A DNA stretch of 64,000 nucleotides, taken from contig JAPCWD010000003.1 of NCBI GenBank assembly GCA_025943965.1, forward strand, positions 62,001 through 126,000, given 5' to 3'. This stretch comes from Synergistaceae bacterium DZ-S4 (GTDB lineage: Bacteria; Synergistota; Synergistia; Synergistales; Synergistaceae). The notes beneath the pieces were generated by a model, which had not been told where the DNA came from, made no database searches, and saw nothing but the letters and a program-made list of their open reading frames with translations. Below are positions 41,041-49,996 of this stretch, piece by piece. Both the position numbers and the translations under genes were made by a program. How positions within the stretch are numbered: position 1 is the stretch's first letter; every line of letters starts with the position of its first letter.

Positions 41041-42964
41041 AATAACCGCCTCCGGCCGTATCGTCTTTTATCTCAGTTGAGCTCGTCGGGATCTCACCGA
41101 TGAACCTCGATGTCCTGTTTCTCTGCACACCTCCGAAGAGAAGTCTCGAAGCGGAACCGCTCATGAAGAGCCGTTCCATTGCCCTGGTCATGCCTACGTA
41201 ACAGAGCCTCCGCTCCTCTGAGAGGTCGCTCTCCCCCTCGACCGCACGTGCGCTGGGAAAGATGCCCTCTTCCATCCCCATTATGAATACGACAGGAAAC
41301 TCTAGTCCCTTTGCTGCATGAAGCGTGAGAAGGTTGACCCTGTCCTCCATATCGTCCCCTGTGTCCTGATCAGTGAAGAGGGGTATCTCTGTGAGGACCT
41401 GGACAATATCGCCGTCCTCGGGAACCAGGGAGAGTATTTCAAGAACGTTCTCCACCCTCTCCTCCCAGTCTTCAGCGTGGTTGGCCTTCAGGTACTCCTC
41501 GTAGCCCTGGGAGTAGAGCACGGTCCTTACAGCCTCGTGGACATCGGAAGAGAGTTCGAGGATCTGAAGCATATTCTTCGCCAGTTCCCGGATCCCGTTA
41601 CCCGATTTCCCCTTCAGGCCCCCTCCGGTTTCTGCAATTTCCTTCCAGACAGCAGCCGCATCGATGCCGGCAGTCTTCTGAAGCTGTTCAGAGAGCAATT
41701 CGACGCTCTTCTTTCCAACGCCGCGGACCGGAACGTTAGCCACCCGGGCGAGGGATATGCTGTCTCTGGGGTTGACGGCGAGACGAAGCATCGAAAGGAC
41801 ATCCTTGACTTCAAGCCTTTCATAGAATGCAAGCCCCCTTATGACCCTGTACGGAATGCCCTTTTCAAGGAGTTCCTGCTCTATTGCCCGGCTGAGCGCA
41901 TTCATCCTGTAAAGGACTGCCATCTCACAATACCTGTAGCCCTCGTCTCTCAGCCTCTCAATGCGGTTTGATATCCATTCGGATTCATCCCTGTCTGTAC
42001 GCGACCTGTATATGTTTATTAACTCTCCCACCGGCGCTGCGGTCCACAGGTCCTTGGGATGCCTATCCGAGTTCTTCCTGATGACGCCGTTCGCGCCCTC
42101 CAGTATCTTTGCTGTGGACCTGTAGTTCTGGTCAAGGACAACGATCTTTGCTCCCCTGAAGTCATTGGCAAAGTTCATTATCATGCTCATGTCGGCCCCC
42201 CGCCACCCATATATGGACTGGTCCGGATCCCCGACCACCATTATCTTTCTTCCGGAATCGACAAGACAGCGCAAAAGGAGGTACTGGGGCCTGTTCACAT
42301 CCTGGTATTCGTCGACCAGTATCCAGTCCAGACGGGAACGTTCCCGCTCGCGGACCTCCTTGTCAGTGGCGAGGATATGGAGAGGCAGGGTCATCAGGTC
42401 GTCAAAGTCCAGTGCTCCCTGCGAAAGCAAATGCTGTCTATACTTTTCATACAAAGGAAGCCATCTGGTCTGGATCGCCGGTCCCATGGTCACTGGATTC
42501 GATTCAGTCTTGACCCTTGAGATAAGTTCGATGGCCGCCCCTGCGTCCATTATTCGGGGATCTATATCAAGCTGGGTCAGTATCTTCTTTATGACGTTCC
42601 TCGTGTCTCCCCTGTCGAAGATAACAAATCTTTTCGGATAGCCCAGTTTCATAAGCGCGTCCGGATATCTGTGGAGAAAACGGAGTCCATACGCATGAAA
42701 GGTGGACACCTCCATGCCCCTGAGATCAGACCCGAGGAGTTTCTCGACCCTTGTCTTCATTTCCTTGGCGGCCTTGTTCGTAAAGGTAAGTGCAAGGATC
42801 CTCCATGGCGCGACCTTCTTTGCGCCTATCAGATAAGCTATCTTTGAAGTAAGGACGCGGGTCTTGCCGCTGCCCGCTCCGGCAAGGACAAGTTCATGTC
42901 CGTCACAGTAAACAACAGCTTCTTTTTGTTTGGGATTTAAAGAATCAATGATTTTATCAGACAT
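41000..42964 (-). CDS. pcrA: UvrD/PcrA-family ATP-dependent DNA helicase
   Basis: A 654 aa SF1A helicase: LNPKQKEAV (Q motif), GAGSGKTRVL (Walker A), ILVDEYQDVNRPQY (motif II), VGDPDQSIYGWRGA (motif III), QNYRST (motif IV), LLTLHAAKGLEFPVVFI (motif V) and ERRLCYVGMTRA (motif VI). It is slightly shorter than typical PcrA (about 720 aa) because the C-terminal tail is reduced. It acts in nucleotide-excision repair and replication-fork processing. First gene of a pair with coaE. Confidence 0.92.
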   Translation of the reverse strand: MSDKIIDSLNPKQKEAVVYCDGHELVLAGAGSGKTRVLTSKIAYLIGAKKVAPWRILALTFTNKAAKEMKTRVEKLLGSDLRGMEVSTFHAYGLRFLHRYPDALMKLGYPKRFVIFDRGDTRNVIKKILTQLDIDPRIMDAGAAIELISRVKTESNPVTMGPAIQTRWLPLYEKYRQHLLSQGALDFDDLMTLPLHILATDKEVRERERSRLDWILVDEYQDVNRPQYLLLRCLVDSGRKIMVVGDPDQSIYGWRGADMSMIMNFANDFRGAKIVVLDQNYRSTAKILEGANGVIRKNSDRHPKDLWTAAPVGELINIYRSRTDRDESEWISNRIERLRDEGYRYCEMAVLYRMNALSRAIEQELLEKGIPYRVIRGLAFYERLEVKDVLSMLRLAVNPRDSISLARVANVPVRGVGKKSVELLSEQLQKTAGIDAAAVWKEIAETGGGLKGKSGNGIRELAKNMLQILELSSDVHEAVRTVLYSQGYEEYLKANHAEDWEERVENVLEILSLVPEDGDIVQVLTEIPLFTDQDTGDDMEDRVNLLTLHAAKGLEFPVVFIMGMEEGIFPSARAVEGESDLSEERRLCYVGMTRAMERLFMSGSASRLLFGGVQRNRTSRFIGEIPTSSTEIKDDTAGGGYFADSRTDRRRWRW

Positions 42965-43008
42965 ATGTCTATGATCACCTTTTGTCTCTATTTACGGTTT
43001 ATAAAAAA

Positions 43009-43026
43009 AGGGGCCTTTCGGCCCCT
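43009..43026 (-). terminator. Terminator of hpf
   Basis: GGGGCC / GGCCCC stem with TTTC loop, followed on the minus strand by seven T. It lies about 80 bp beyond the hpf stop and just before pcrA. Confidence 0.85.
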
Positions 43027-43102
43027 CTATATTACAACTAATCGCCCCTGCTGCAAAAACCTTGAACTCTGCTACAGGGTCCGCGCTGCAGTCAGCCGGA
43101 GA

Positions 43103-43645
43103 TCACTTGGGCTCCAACAGGCCATATCCGCCTTCTTCCCTGCGGTAGACGACATTTATTCCACCGGACTGATCGTTTTTGAAAATGAAGAAACTATGTC
43201 CGAGAAGGTCCATCTGCATTGTCGCCTCAATAGGAGTCATAACTTCGACGTTGAACTTCTTCGTCTTTACTATCTCGCGCGGCATCTCTTCCTTATCAGC
43301 ATATGCAGGCAAAAGTTCGGGATCTATATCAAACGAGAAATCCTGGACTTTCATCCTTGCCTTGTCTGTAAGATATCCCTTATGCCTCTTCACCTGACGT
43401 TCGATGTTCTTAAGCGCCTTGTCAAAGGCTTTCCTGAGGTCAGGCGCGTAATCCTCGCCCCTCATTACCACCCCGTTAACATTGGAGGTTATCTCGACGA
43501 CATTCATCCCGCGCTTGAAGTTCAACGCAACCTGCGTGTCAATGATCCTGTCAAAGAATTTTTCGATCTTCCCGACCTTCTTTTCCATATATTCTTTGAC
43601 CTCTGCCGGCAGTTCCACATTGCGCGTAAGAAAACGTACCTCCAT
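43103..43645 (-). CDS. hpf: Long-form ribosome hibernation promoting factor
   Basis: A 180 aa protein. Residues 1-100 are the HPF/RaiA beta-alpha-beta domain (EVRFLTRNVELPAEVKEYM...), and the last ~55 (GHSFFIFKNDQSGGINVVYR) are the dimerisation domain of the long form. It turns idle 70S ribosomes into 100S dimers at the onset of starvation. GGAGG precedes the ATG, and a TTGACA lies upstream on the minus strand with a weak -10. A strong terminator follows. Confidence 0.93.
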   Translation of the reverse strand: MEVRFLTRNVELPAEVKEYMEKKVGKIEKFFDRIIDTQVALNFKRGMNVVEITSNVNGVVMRGEDYAPDLRKAFDKALKNIERQVKRHKGYLTDKARMKVQDFSFDIDPELLPAYADKEEMPREIVKTKKFNVEVMTPIEATMQMDLLGHSFFIFKNDQSGGINVVYRREEGGYGLLEPK

Positions 43646-43768
43646 AGCAACTCCTCCATTCGTACTGATGTGGATAAACTAATTGCTGGTGTGTCAATTG
43701 TATCACCATATCCTGCCGCCCTCAAACGACTAAATTATGTATATTTGCCTATTCGAAAATAGGCTTCA

Positions 43769-43796
43769 TTGACTCAAAAAAAGCCTAAGGTATAAT
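43769..43796 (+). promoter_or_regulatory. Promoter of aminotransferase gene
   Basis: -35 TTGACT (43769-43774), 16-bp spacer, consensus -10 TATAAT (43791-43796). An AGGCTT / AAGCCT inverted repeat (43761-43786) covers the -35 and could be an operator. Confidence 0.8.
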
Positions 43797-43833
43797 CTCA
43801 AATAAGCAGGACTATGAAAGAGGGGGAAATGTC

Positions 43834-44997
43834 ATGAAAATGTCAAAAAGGATACTTGAGATCCAGCCGTCAGCTACTTTAAGCATCTCCGCCAAGGCAA
43901 AAACAATGAAAGCGGAAGGCAAACCCATGATATCATTCAGTCTCGGTGAACCTGACTTCAACTCTCCCGAATGTGCATCAAAGGCAGCGATCGAAGCCAT
44001 CGAACGCGGTGAATCGCATTACACTCTAAACTCAGGAATACTTGAACTCCGCAAGGAGGTCTGCAACTACTACAAGAGGCGTTTCGGACTTGAATACGCC
44101 CCGGATGAAGTCCTTATCGCGCCGGGAGCAAAGCCGCTCCTCTACCAGGCCCTCCAGATGTTTGTCGATCCGGGCGACGAAGTCCTTCTTTTCTCGCCTG
44201 CCTGGGTAAGTTATGTTGAGCAGATACACCTTGCGGGAGGAAAGGAAGTAATAGTCGATACCCTCAAGACAGATCTGATCCCGACAAAGGAAGCAGTCGA
44301 AGCTGTCCTCAGCAACAAAACGGTGGGTATGATAATCAACTCCCCCTCAAACCCTTCAGGGGCGATATACAACGAAGAGACTCTGAAAATGATCGCTGAC
44401 ATAGCAAGAGAAAAGGATCTCTGGATCATTTTCGACGAAATTTATGAGAGGCTCGTCTACGCGTCCGCAAAACACGTCAATATACTGAACGTTGCTCCCG
44501 ACCTCAGGGACAAGGTCATCCTGATCAACGGCGCAAGCAAGGCCTATGCGATGACAGGCTGGAGGATCGGCTACGCGCTCGGCCCCAAACCGCTGATAGC
44601 TAAGATGAACACACTTCAGACACACCTGACGTCAAACGCATCCTCAATAGCCCAGTGGGCAGCATGGGGAGCCGTGAAGGACGCAGATCCCGACGTTGAG
44701 AGGATGCGCGAGGCTTTCGAAGAGCGCCGCGGAGTCATCCTCGGCCTGGTCAGAGATATGCCCTATGTTAAGGTCAGGGACCCCGAGGGCGCCTTCTACA
44801 TCTTTATCGATGTACGGGAGAGCCCTATCCCCGACGACATGAAGTTCTGTGAAAAGCTGCTCGAAGAGAAGTTTGTCGCCGCAGTCCCCGGAGCAGCCTT
44901 CTACGCCCCCGGTTTTGTGAGGTTCTCCTATGCCTGCTCGATGGATAATATACGCGAGGGGATGGGGCGGTTGAAAGAATTCCTACAATCTTTGTAG
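43834..44997 (+). CDS. Class I PLP aminotransferase, aspartate-type
   Basis: A 387 aa protein. FSLGEPDFNSPE near the N-terminus, NSPSNPSGAIY, IFDEIYERLVY and NGASKAYAMTGWRIGYALG with PLP-binding Lys236 define the class I fold of the AspC/AraT branch. The C-terminal FVRFSYACS supplies the Arg that binds the substrate carboxylate. Aspartate/oxoglutarate or prephenate transamination is likely. ATG at 43834; a second ATG at 43840 is possible. It has its own promoter and is transcribed away from hpf. Confidence 0.85.
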   Translation: MKMSKRILEIQPSATLSISAKAKTMKAEGKPMISFSLGEPDFNSPECASKAAIEAIERGESHYTLNSGILELRKEVCNYYKRRFGLEYAPDEVLIAPGAKPLLYQALQMFVDPGDEVLLFSPAWVSYVEQIHLAGGKEVIVDTLKTDLIPTKEAVEAVLSNKTVGMIINSPSNPSGAIYNEETLKMIADIAREKDLWIIFDEIYERLVYASAKHVNILNVAPDLRDKVILINGASKAYAMTGWRIGYALGPKPLIAKMNTLQTHLTSNASSIAQWAAWGAVKDADPDVERMREAFEERRGVILGLVRDMPYVKVRDPEGAFYIFIDVRESPIPDDMKFCEKLLEEKFVAAVPGAAFYAPGFVRFSYACSMDNIREGMGRLKEFLQSL

Positions 44998-45002
44998 GCG
45001 GG

Positions 45003-45145
45003 CAGCAATTGCGGCATCTCGCGGCGCTGACTTAGCAACACTTGCGGACCCTCGCTTCGACGTATTGGTATACGCCTTCGCGAGGGCCCGCTGCATGTTG
45101 CGTCGTCATCATCCACGATCTGCCCCAATTGCGATATTGGGCAGG
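45003..45145. repeat. Palindromic element with inverted GGCGTAT...ATACGTCG core
   Basis: CGACGTATTGGTATACGCC lies between CCTCGCTT and AAGCGAGG-like arms (GGACCCTCGC / GCGAGGGCCC). Outer sequences CAATTGCGG...CCCCAATTGCG match the 35.6-kb element in reverse. It follows the aminotransferase stop codon. Confidence 0.7.
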
Positions 45146-45171
45146 GCTATCAAGGGTCTGTGACTTTTCAA

Positions 45172-45410
45172 GCCCGGAGAATTTGCGAGAAATACGCTCG
45201 CGGTAAATTTACGAGAAAAACGCTCGTGGAGAATTTGTTGAATGAACCATTCAGCGGTGAATTGGCCCCTAAATCATAAATCTTGAATTCACCGCCTGAC
45301 GGAGTCAGACAAATTCTCCGCGATGCGAAGCGAGCAAATTCTCCGCAGCGCAGACGCTGCAAATTCTCCGCGGTGGCAACACCGCAAATTCCCCGACCCA
45401 ACAACTGCTT
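45172..45410. repeat. Largest modular hairpin array, 25-26-bp period
   Basis: GGAGAATTT / GGTAAATTT / GGAGAATTT / GGTGAATTG start at 45176, 45202, 45228 and 45256. The variable parts are GCGAGAAATACGCTCGC and ACGAGAAAAACGCTCGT, with arms that covary, and TGAATGAACCATTCA. After the central module AAATCATAAATCTTGAATTC the array runs in reverse: AAATTCTCCGC at 45311, 45336 and 45361, and AAATTCCCCG at 45386, exactly 25 bp apart. The spacers include GCAGCGCAGACGCTGC and GCGGTGGCAACACCGC. Confidence 0.88.
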
Positions 45411-45456
45411 CACCATTGCTTCACTACAGTTTCACGCGACCGTATTTGTCGCAGTT
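45411..45456 (+). other. Array-type modules before tRNA nucleotidyltransferase end
   Basis: Reversed array modules (GCGACCGTATTTGTCGC stem) continue up to the stop of the CCA-adding enzyme. They match the 18.6-kb stretch. Confidence 0.5.
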
Positions 45457-46638
45457 TCACAATAGTAACTTTGAGACTGCCTCGATTTGCCGTTCCCTTA
45501 TCCATTCTGCCCTGGCCTTTCCCTCTATGGCCAACGGGAGTTCGGCACGGGCCTTCTTCATCGTTTCAAGATATAACTCGCTGTTCGCGAGGAAGGGATA
45601 AGAGTCAATGGTGCCCTCGGCTTTTGTTATGGCGGCACATCCGTCTATTCCTATGGGGTGATTTTGGAGAACGGCAAGAGTGTCCACGGTAACGGCGGGG
45701 TCTTTTCCCTTTGAGGGATCGGGCAGATGCATTACGGCGAATTCAGAGCATCTGCTCCACAGGACCGGCAGCCTTACAGTCCTGTTGATCTCTTCCAAAA
45801 CGCAGACGGCAGACTTCTCCGGCAGGAAGGATGAGACTGACCTGGCAAGAGAGGCAAACCTTATTTCAGCTCTTTCGCTTGCCCCTGCAGTTTTGTCCAA
45901 AATGTACATTGCTTTTTTGAATGCCTTGCCGCCATCCGGGGATCCACTTTCCCATATATGTTCAAGCGGAGGAATGACCGTCTCTATGATATCGGCTTTG
46001 GCAAGCATCAGAAAGAATACCGAGGGTTTTCCCGAATTCATCACCCTCTTCAATTCACCAAATATCCTCTCCCTCGGCTCCCTAGAAAGCTCGTGCCTGC
46101 AGCGGCGCATCCTCTCAAGGGTATGTGTCTCTATCGTGAAATCAAACTCGGCAGCCTGCCTGGCTGCCCTCAGCGCCCTTACAGGGTCTTCGCAGAAGTG
46201 TGAGGAAGTTGCCCTTATCAACCTGGCTTTAATGTCAGCCTGCCCTCCGAAGGGGTCTGTCAGCTTATCCTCTTCCGGCGACCATGCCATACTGTTTATT
46301 GTGGTATCACGCCTGAAAAGGTCCTCTTCTATGGTCACATCCGGTCCGTATTCCACAGCAAAGCCCCTGTAGCCGCTGCCTTCTTTTCTTTCAGTCCTTG
46401 CAAGGGCGACGTCGCATGAGGTTCCGTCTATGGTGAGAATAAATACGGGGAAGGAACTTCCGGTCTTTACTGCCCGGGGAAATGCTTCTGCAAACGTCCC
46501 TTCGTCAAGTCCGCAGATCACATAGTCCCTGTCGTGAGGACACGCCCCCATCAGCCTGTCGCGCACCCAGCCTCCGACGACATAGGCCTTTCCGCCGATC
46601 TCTCTGACTTTCCTGAGGAACTCCGTCTCTCTCATCAT
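45457..46638 (-). CDS. cca: CCA-adding tRNA nucleotidyltransferase family
   Basis: A 393 aa protein of the class II polymerase-beta fold. GKAYVVGGWVRDRLMG binds the nucleotide, DRDYVICG holds the two metal Asp residues, RRDTTINSMAW is the nucleotide-selecting motif B, and DPVRALRAARQAAEF the neck. It adds or repairs the CCA end of tRNAs. Start ATG 46638 or 46635; no clear Shine-Dalgarno sequence is seen, since a terminator hairpin fills the region before it. The encoded tRNAs in this window already carry CCA, so repair may be its main job. Confidence 0.9.
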   Translation of the reverse strand: MMRETEFLRKVREIGGKAYVVGGWVRDRLMGACPHDRDYVICGLDEGTFAEAFPRAVKTGSSFPVFILTIDGTSCDVALARTERKEGSGYRGFAVEYGPDVTIEEDLFRRDTTINSMAWSPEEDKLTDPFGGQADIKARLIRATSSHFCEDPVRALRAARQAAEFDFTIETHTLERMRRCRHELSREPRERIFGELKRVMNSGKPSVFFLMLAKADIIETVIPPLEHIWESGSPDGGKAFKKAMYILDKTAGASERAEIRFASLARSVSSFLPEKSAVCVLEEINRTVRLPVLWSRCSEFAVMHLPDPSKGKDPAVTVDTLAVLQNHPIGIDGCAAITKAEGTIDSYPFLANSELYLETMKKARAELPLAIEGKARAEWIRERQIEAVSKLLL

Positions 46639-46653
46639 TTGAATAATATAACA

Positions 46654-46685
46654 CAGGGAGGCATCGCCTAAGCGATGCCTCCCTG
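46654..46685 (-). terminator. Terminator between frr and cca
   Basis: Perfect 14-bp stem (CAGGGAGGCATCGC / GCGATGCCTCCCTG) with a 4-base loop. The T-tract on the minus strand is weak (TGTTATATT). Confidence 0.75.
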
Positions 46686-46707
46686 AAATATGCCAATATG
46701 CGGTTTT

Positions 46708-47265
46708 CTATTTTTCCATTATCTCTTTTTCTTTTTCGGCCAGCATTTCATCGACCTTTTTAATAAATGCGTCTGTCTGATCCTGGGCTTCCTTCTGGTA
46801 CTTCTTCAGGTCGTCTTCCGTTATCTTGCTTTCCTTCTCCATCTTCTTAAGTGAGTCGATAACATCCCTGCGGACGTTGCGGATAGCGATCCTTGCCTCT
46901 TCAGCCGATTTATTGACTATCTTGGTCAGTTCTATTCGGCGGGCCTGAGTAAGTTCGGGCAGGTTCAGGCGTATCGTCTCACCGTCGTTCTGAGGGTTTA
47001 TACCCAAAGGAGATGCCTGTATGGCTTTTTCGATGGCTTTCATCGCTGTCTTGTCCCATGGGTTGATCATGATCTGACGTGCTTCCGGAACGCTCACGGT
47101 CCCCATGTTTTTTATCGGTGTCGGATTACCGAAGTAGTCGACCCTTATGTCTTCTACAAGGGCGGGGTGTGCCCTTCCTGTCCGTATGCCCTGAAGTGTT
47201 CCCTTGAGAAACTCAAGCGTCTTTTCACTGCGGGTCTTTAGGTCCTTGATCATATTTTGAGGCAC
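46708..47265 (-). CDS. frr: Ribosome recycling factor
   Basis: A 185 aa protein: SEKTLEFLKGTLQGIRTGRAHP, the three-helix bundle, VSVPEARQIMINPWD and RIELTKIVNK match RRF. With EF-G it splits post-termination ribosomes. GTG 47265 is preferred, since AAGGAG lies 8 bases before it; ATG 47253 is nearer the family's usual start but has no ribosome-binding site at the right distance. It is fourth in the rpsB-tsf-pyrH-frr order. A TATACT box upstream (about 47373-47378) suggests a separate promoter. Confidence 0.93.
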   Translation of the reverse strand: MPQNMIKDLKTRSEKTLEFLKGTLQGIRTGRAHPALVEDIRVDYFGNPTPIKNMGTVSVPEARQIMINPWDKTAMKAIEKAIQASPLGINPQNDGETIRLNLPELTQARRIELTKIVNKSAEEARIAIRNVRRDVIDSLKKMEKESKITEDDLKKYQKEAQDQTDAFIKKVDEMLAEKEKEIMEK

Positions 47266-47468
47266 GCAGATCACTCCTTATAAGAATAATATGCCGCTTA
47301 TGCAGGCATTCGATCAGTTTTAAAAACCTTCGGCACGAGACTTGCCAGGCTGAGGTCATCTGACCTGCACAATAGTATATACCAAATCTCTCTTAAATGT
47401 GTGATTTTATTGGGCGCAGCAACCATTTTTGACAGCTCAGTCTTTGGTGCCGCCGGATCAGATACCCG

Positions 47469-48185
47469 CTAAGACTGATCGCTTACTACAGATCCGATCT
47501 CCTGTCCCTCAATAAGGAGTTTACGCAGATTGCCTTTTTTGTTCACGTCGAATACTATTATGGGTATCCTGTTTTCCTGGCAAAGCGAGAATGCCGCTGC
47601 ATCCATTACCTTGAGCTGCATCCTCAGAGCATCCATGTATGTGAGTTTGGGAAGACGCTTTGCATCTGGATACTTTTCCGGGTCCTTGTCGTATATCCCG
47701 TCAACTTTTGTAGCCTTAATAAGACATTCGGCTCCTATCTCCGAAGCCCTCAATGCAGCTGTTGTATCTGTTGAAAAGTAGGGTGAACCTGTTCCTGCGG
47801 CGAATATGACTATTCTTCCCTTTTCGAGGTGCCTTATGGCTCTCCTGCGAATAACTGTCTCTGCTACCTGCTTCATTTCTATGGCTGACTGTACCCTGGT
47901 CGGCTGTCCAAGGCGCTCAAGCGCATCCTGAAGCGCGAGCGCGTTTATGACAGTGCCAAGCATACCCATATAATCGGCCTGTGCCCTCTCGACGCTTACG
48001 GTCTGCGAGCCGCGGATTATGTTCCCGCCCCCCACTACCATGGAGATGGCGACTCCCTCCCTCGCGACCTCGACTATTTCCTCGCAAATCCCCCTGATCG
48101 CCTCGTAATCAAGTCCAAAATGCGCGTCTCCCGCAAGAATCTCTCCAGAGAGCTTAAGCAAAACACGGTTATATTTACGATCCAT
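47469..48185 (-). CDS. pyrH: UMP kinase
   Basis: A 238 aa amino-acid-kinase-fold protein: RVLLKLSGEILAGD binds phosphate, VVGGGNIIRG and FAAGTGSPYFSTDTTAALRA bind substrate and ATP. It makes UDP from UMP and ATP. ATG 48185 follows AAGGAG at 9-10 bases; an upstream ATG (48230) is less likely. It lies between the tsf terminator and frr in the usual gene order. Confidence 0.94.
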   Translation of the reverse strand: MDRKYNRVLLKLSGEILAGDAHFGLDYEAIRGICEEIVEVAREGVAISMVVGGGNIIRGSQTVSVERAQADYMGMLGTVINALALQDALERLGQPTRVQSAIEMKQVAETVIRRRAIRHLEKGRIVIFAAGTGSPYFSTDTTAALRASEIGAECLIKATKVDGIYDKDPEKYPDAKRLPKLTYMDALRMQLKVMDAAAFSLCQENRIPIIVFDVNKKGNLRKLLIEGQEIGSVVSDQS

Positions 48186-48314
48186 CAGGGCACACTCCTT
48201 ATATAAATTTTTAATAATATTTCTGTTCAATGCTATAAAGTCCGGTAAAATGAAAAATGACTGCTAATATATTTGATATCTTTTGTGTTAATTCCAATTA
48301 TCTGTCAAAGTTTA

Positions 48315-48347
48315 AAAAAAGAGCGAGGGGTTCTCCCTCGCTCTTTT
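48315..48347 (-). terminator. Terminator between tsf and pyrH
   Basis: A 13-bp stem (AAAAGAGCGAGGG / CCCTCGCTCTTTT) with A- and T-tracts on both sides, so it can work in both directions. It ends the rpsB-tsf transcript. Confidence 0.88.
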
Positions 48348-48355
48348 ATAATTGC

Positions 48356-48952
48356 TTAGCCTTCGATGATGAAACGGGAGAAACGGCCTACTTTAATGTT
48401 TTCTCCGATTTTGGCTATATTTTCGATAACCAGATCCTTGATCTTTCTGTCCGGATCGCGAATATATTTTTGTTCCATCAGACAGTTCTCTTCGTAATAC
48501 TTATTGATGCGGCCTTCGGCAATCTTGTCGAGCATTTTTTCGGGCTTGCCCTCTTCACGGGCCTGAGCCTTGATGACTTCGGTCTCGTGCTCAACTACGC
48601 ACTGAGGCACATCTTCCGGCACGATGTATGCCGGATTTGCCGCTGCGATCTGCATTGCTATCTCGTGGCCCAGGTGCTGAAATTCTTCGGTACGGGCAAC
48701 AAAGTCTGTCTCACAGTTGAGTTCGACAAGCACGCCAAGCTTGGCATTGCTGTGAATGTAGCTGAAGATCATACCCTGAGCCGCACTGCGGTCAGCCTTT
48801 TTTGCCGCTTTGGCAAGCCCCTTCTCGCGAAGGTAGTCAACTGCCTTATCTATATCGCCGCAGCACTCAACGAGTGCCTTTTTACAGTCCATCATACCGA
48901 CTGATGTACGTCCGCGAAGTTCAGATACAAGTCCTGCTGTAATGTCTGCCAT
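48356..48952 (-). CDS. tsf: Elongation factor Ts
   Basis: A 198 aa protein: LRGRTSVGMMDCKKALVE is the N-terminal domain, and LNCETDFVARTEEF holds the conserved TDFVA pair that opens the EF-Tu nucleotide site. It exchanges GDP on EF-Tu. It is short for EF-Ts (no second core repeat) but of the length seen in many bacteria. It follows rpsB by 2 bp. Confidence 0.95.
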   Translation of the reverse strand: MADITAGLVSELRGRTSVGMMDCKKALVECCGDIDKAVDYLREKGLAKAAKKADRSAAQGMIFSYIHSNAKLGVLVELNCETDFVARTEEFQHLGHEIAMQIAAANPAYIVPEDVPQCVVEHETEVIKAQAREEGKPEKMLDKIAEGRINKYYEENCLMEQKYIRDPDRKIKDLVIENIAKIGENIKVGRFSRFIIEG

Positions 48953-48954
48953 TG

Positions 48955-49794
48955 TCAGTTAGCCTCCTTCCAACCTTTCTGCTCTTCGATAGCCTTTACC
49001 GCCACCTTGTCGATCTCATCGACAACGGGGTCGAGCTCTTCGGGCATTACAGGCACAACGTTTTCCTCTGCTGTCTCTTCTTCATCGTTTACTCTTTCGA
49101 CCCTTGAATCCTGCCCCTGACGGCCTTCAATGAAGGCATTGGCCATAAGTCCTACTACCAGTTCTATCGCGCGGATAGCGTCGTCATTTCCGGGGATCGG
49201 ATAGTCAATGACATCGGGATCGCAGTTTGTGTCTACGATAGAAATAACGGGGATGCCAAGCTTGTGGGCTTCAAGCACCGCGATCGTTTCACGGCGCGGG
49301 TCGATTACAAAGAGGGCATCGGGAATATCCTTCATATCCTTGATACCGGAAAGATATTTCTCGAGTTTGTCTTTTTCCTTACGGAGCTGGATGATCTCCT
49401 TCTTGGGGTACTTGTTGATCCTTCCGGTGTCTTCCATTTCCTGAAGCTCTACCATGCGGGTCACCCTGCGGCGTATGGTCGCAAAGTTTGTGAGAAGTCC
49501 TCCCAGCCAGCGCTGGTTGATATAGTACTGTCCTGCTTTCAGTGCCTCTTCCCTGATAGGATCCTGCGCCTGGCGCTTTGTCCCTACGAAAAGGATGCTT
49601 CCGCCAGACTTGGAGACTTCGCGAACAAAGTCGTATGCCCTCTCAAGTCCCTTGACTGTCTTCTGCAGGTCGATGATGTAGATGCCGTTGCGCTCCGTGA
49701 AGATGTATGGCTTCATCTTCGGGTTCCAGCGCCTGGTCTGATGTCCGAAATGAACACCGCACTCAAGCAGCTGTTTCATGCTTACTACTCCCAT
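48955..49794 (-). CDS. rpsB: 30S ribosomal protein S2
   Basis: A 279 aa protein: [37 protein letters not shown] and [11 protein letters not shown] are S2 motifs. An acidic tail ([20 protein letters not shown]) extends it beyond 250 aa. AGGAGGGA precedes the ATG. The promoter lies about 100 bp upstream, and the leader carries a short CCC/GGG hairpin with a T-run (about 49838-49853 complement) that might attenuate. Confidence 0.96.
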   Translation of the reverse strand: MGVVSMKQLLECGVHFGHQTRRWNPKMKPYIFTERNGIYIIDLQKTVKGLERAYDFVREVSKSGGSILFVGTKRQAQDPIREEALKAGQYYINQRWLGGLLTNFATIRRRVTRMVELQEMEDTGRINKYPKKEIIQLRKEKDKLEKYLSGIKDMKDIPDALFVIDPRRETIAVLEAHKLGIPVISIVDTNCDPDVIDYPIPGNDDAIRAIELVVGLMANAFIEGRQGQDSRVERVNDEEETAEENVVPVMPEELDPVVDEIDKVAVKAIEEQKGWKEAN

Positions 49795-49896
49795 GTGTAT
49801 CCCTCCTGTTTTTTCCTCCAGACGCTTCCTCCCGCAAAAAAACCCTTTTGGGCAACATTTCTGCGATCCGCGCCTGTGTGTTTTGCACCGCTCCCA

Positions 49897-49926
49897 AGTA
49901 TATCATGGAGGCATTTATTTATGCAA
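49897..49926 (-). promoter_or_regulatory. Promoter of rpsB-tsf
   Basis: On the minus strand: -35 TTGCAT (49921-49926), 18-bp spacer, -10 TATACT (49897-49902), about 100 bp before the rpsB start. Confidence 0.65.
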
Positions 49927-49996
49927 GCTTCCAAAGCTTTTTAAATGTTTTTTGAGCGGTCTTCCCATGCTCCTTAACAAAGACTGCCTCGTCAGG

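Noticed and set aside
45311..45396. Regular 25-bp repeats that resemble a CRISPR array
   Set aside because: Constant parts are only ~11 bp, the spacers are self-complementary palindromes, direction flips in the middle, and no cas gene is in the window.
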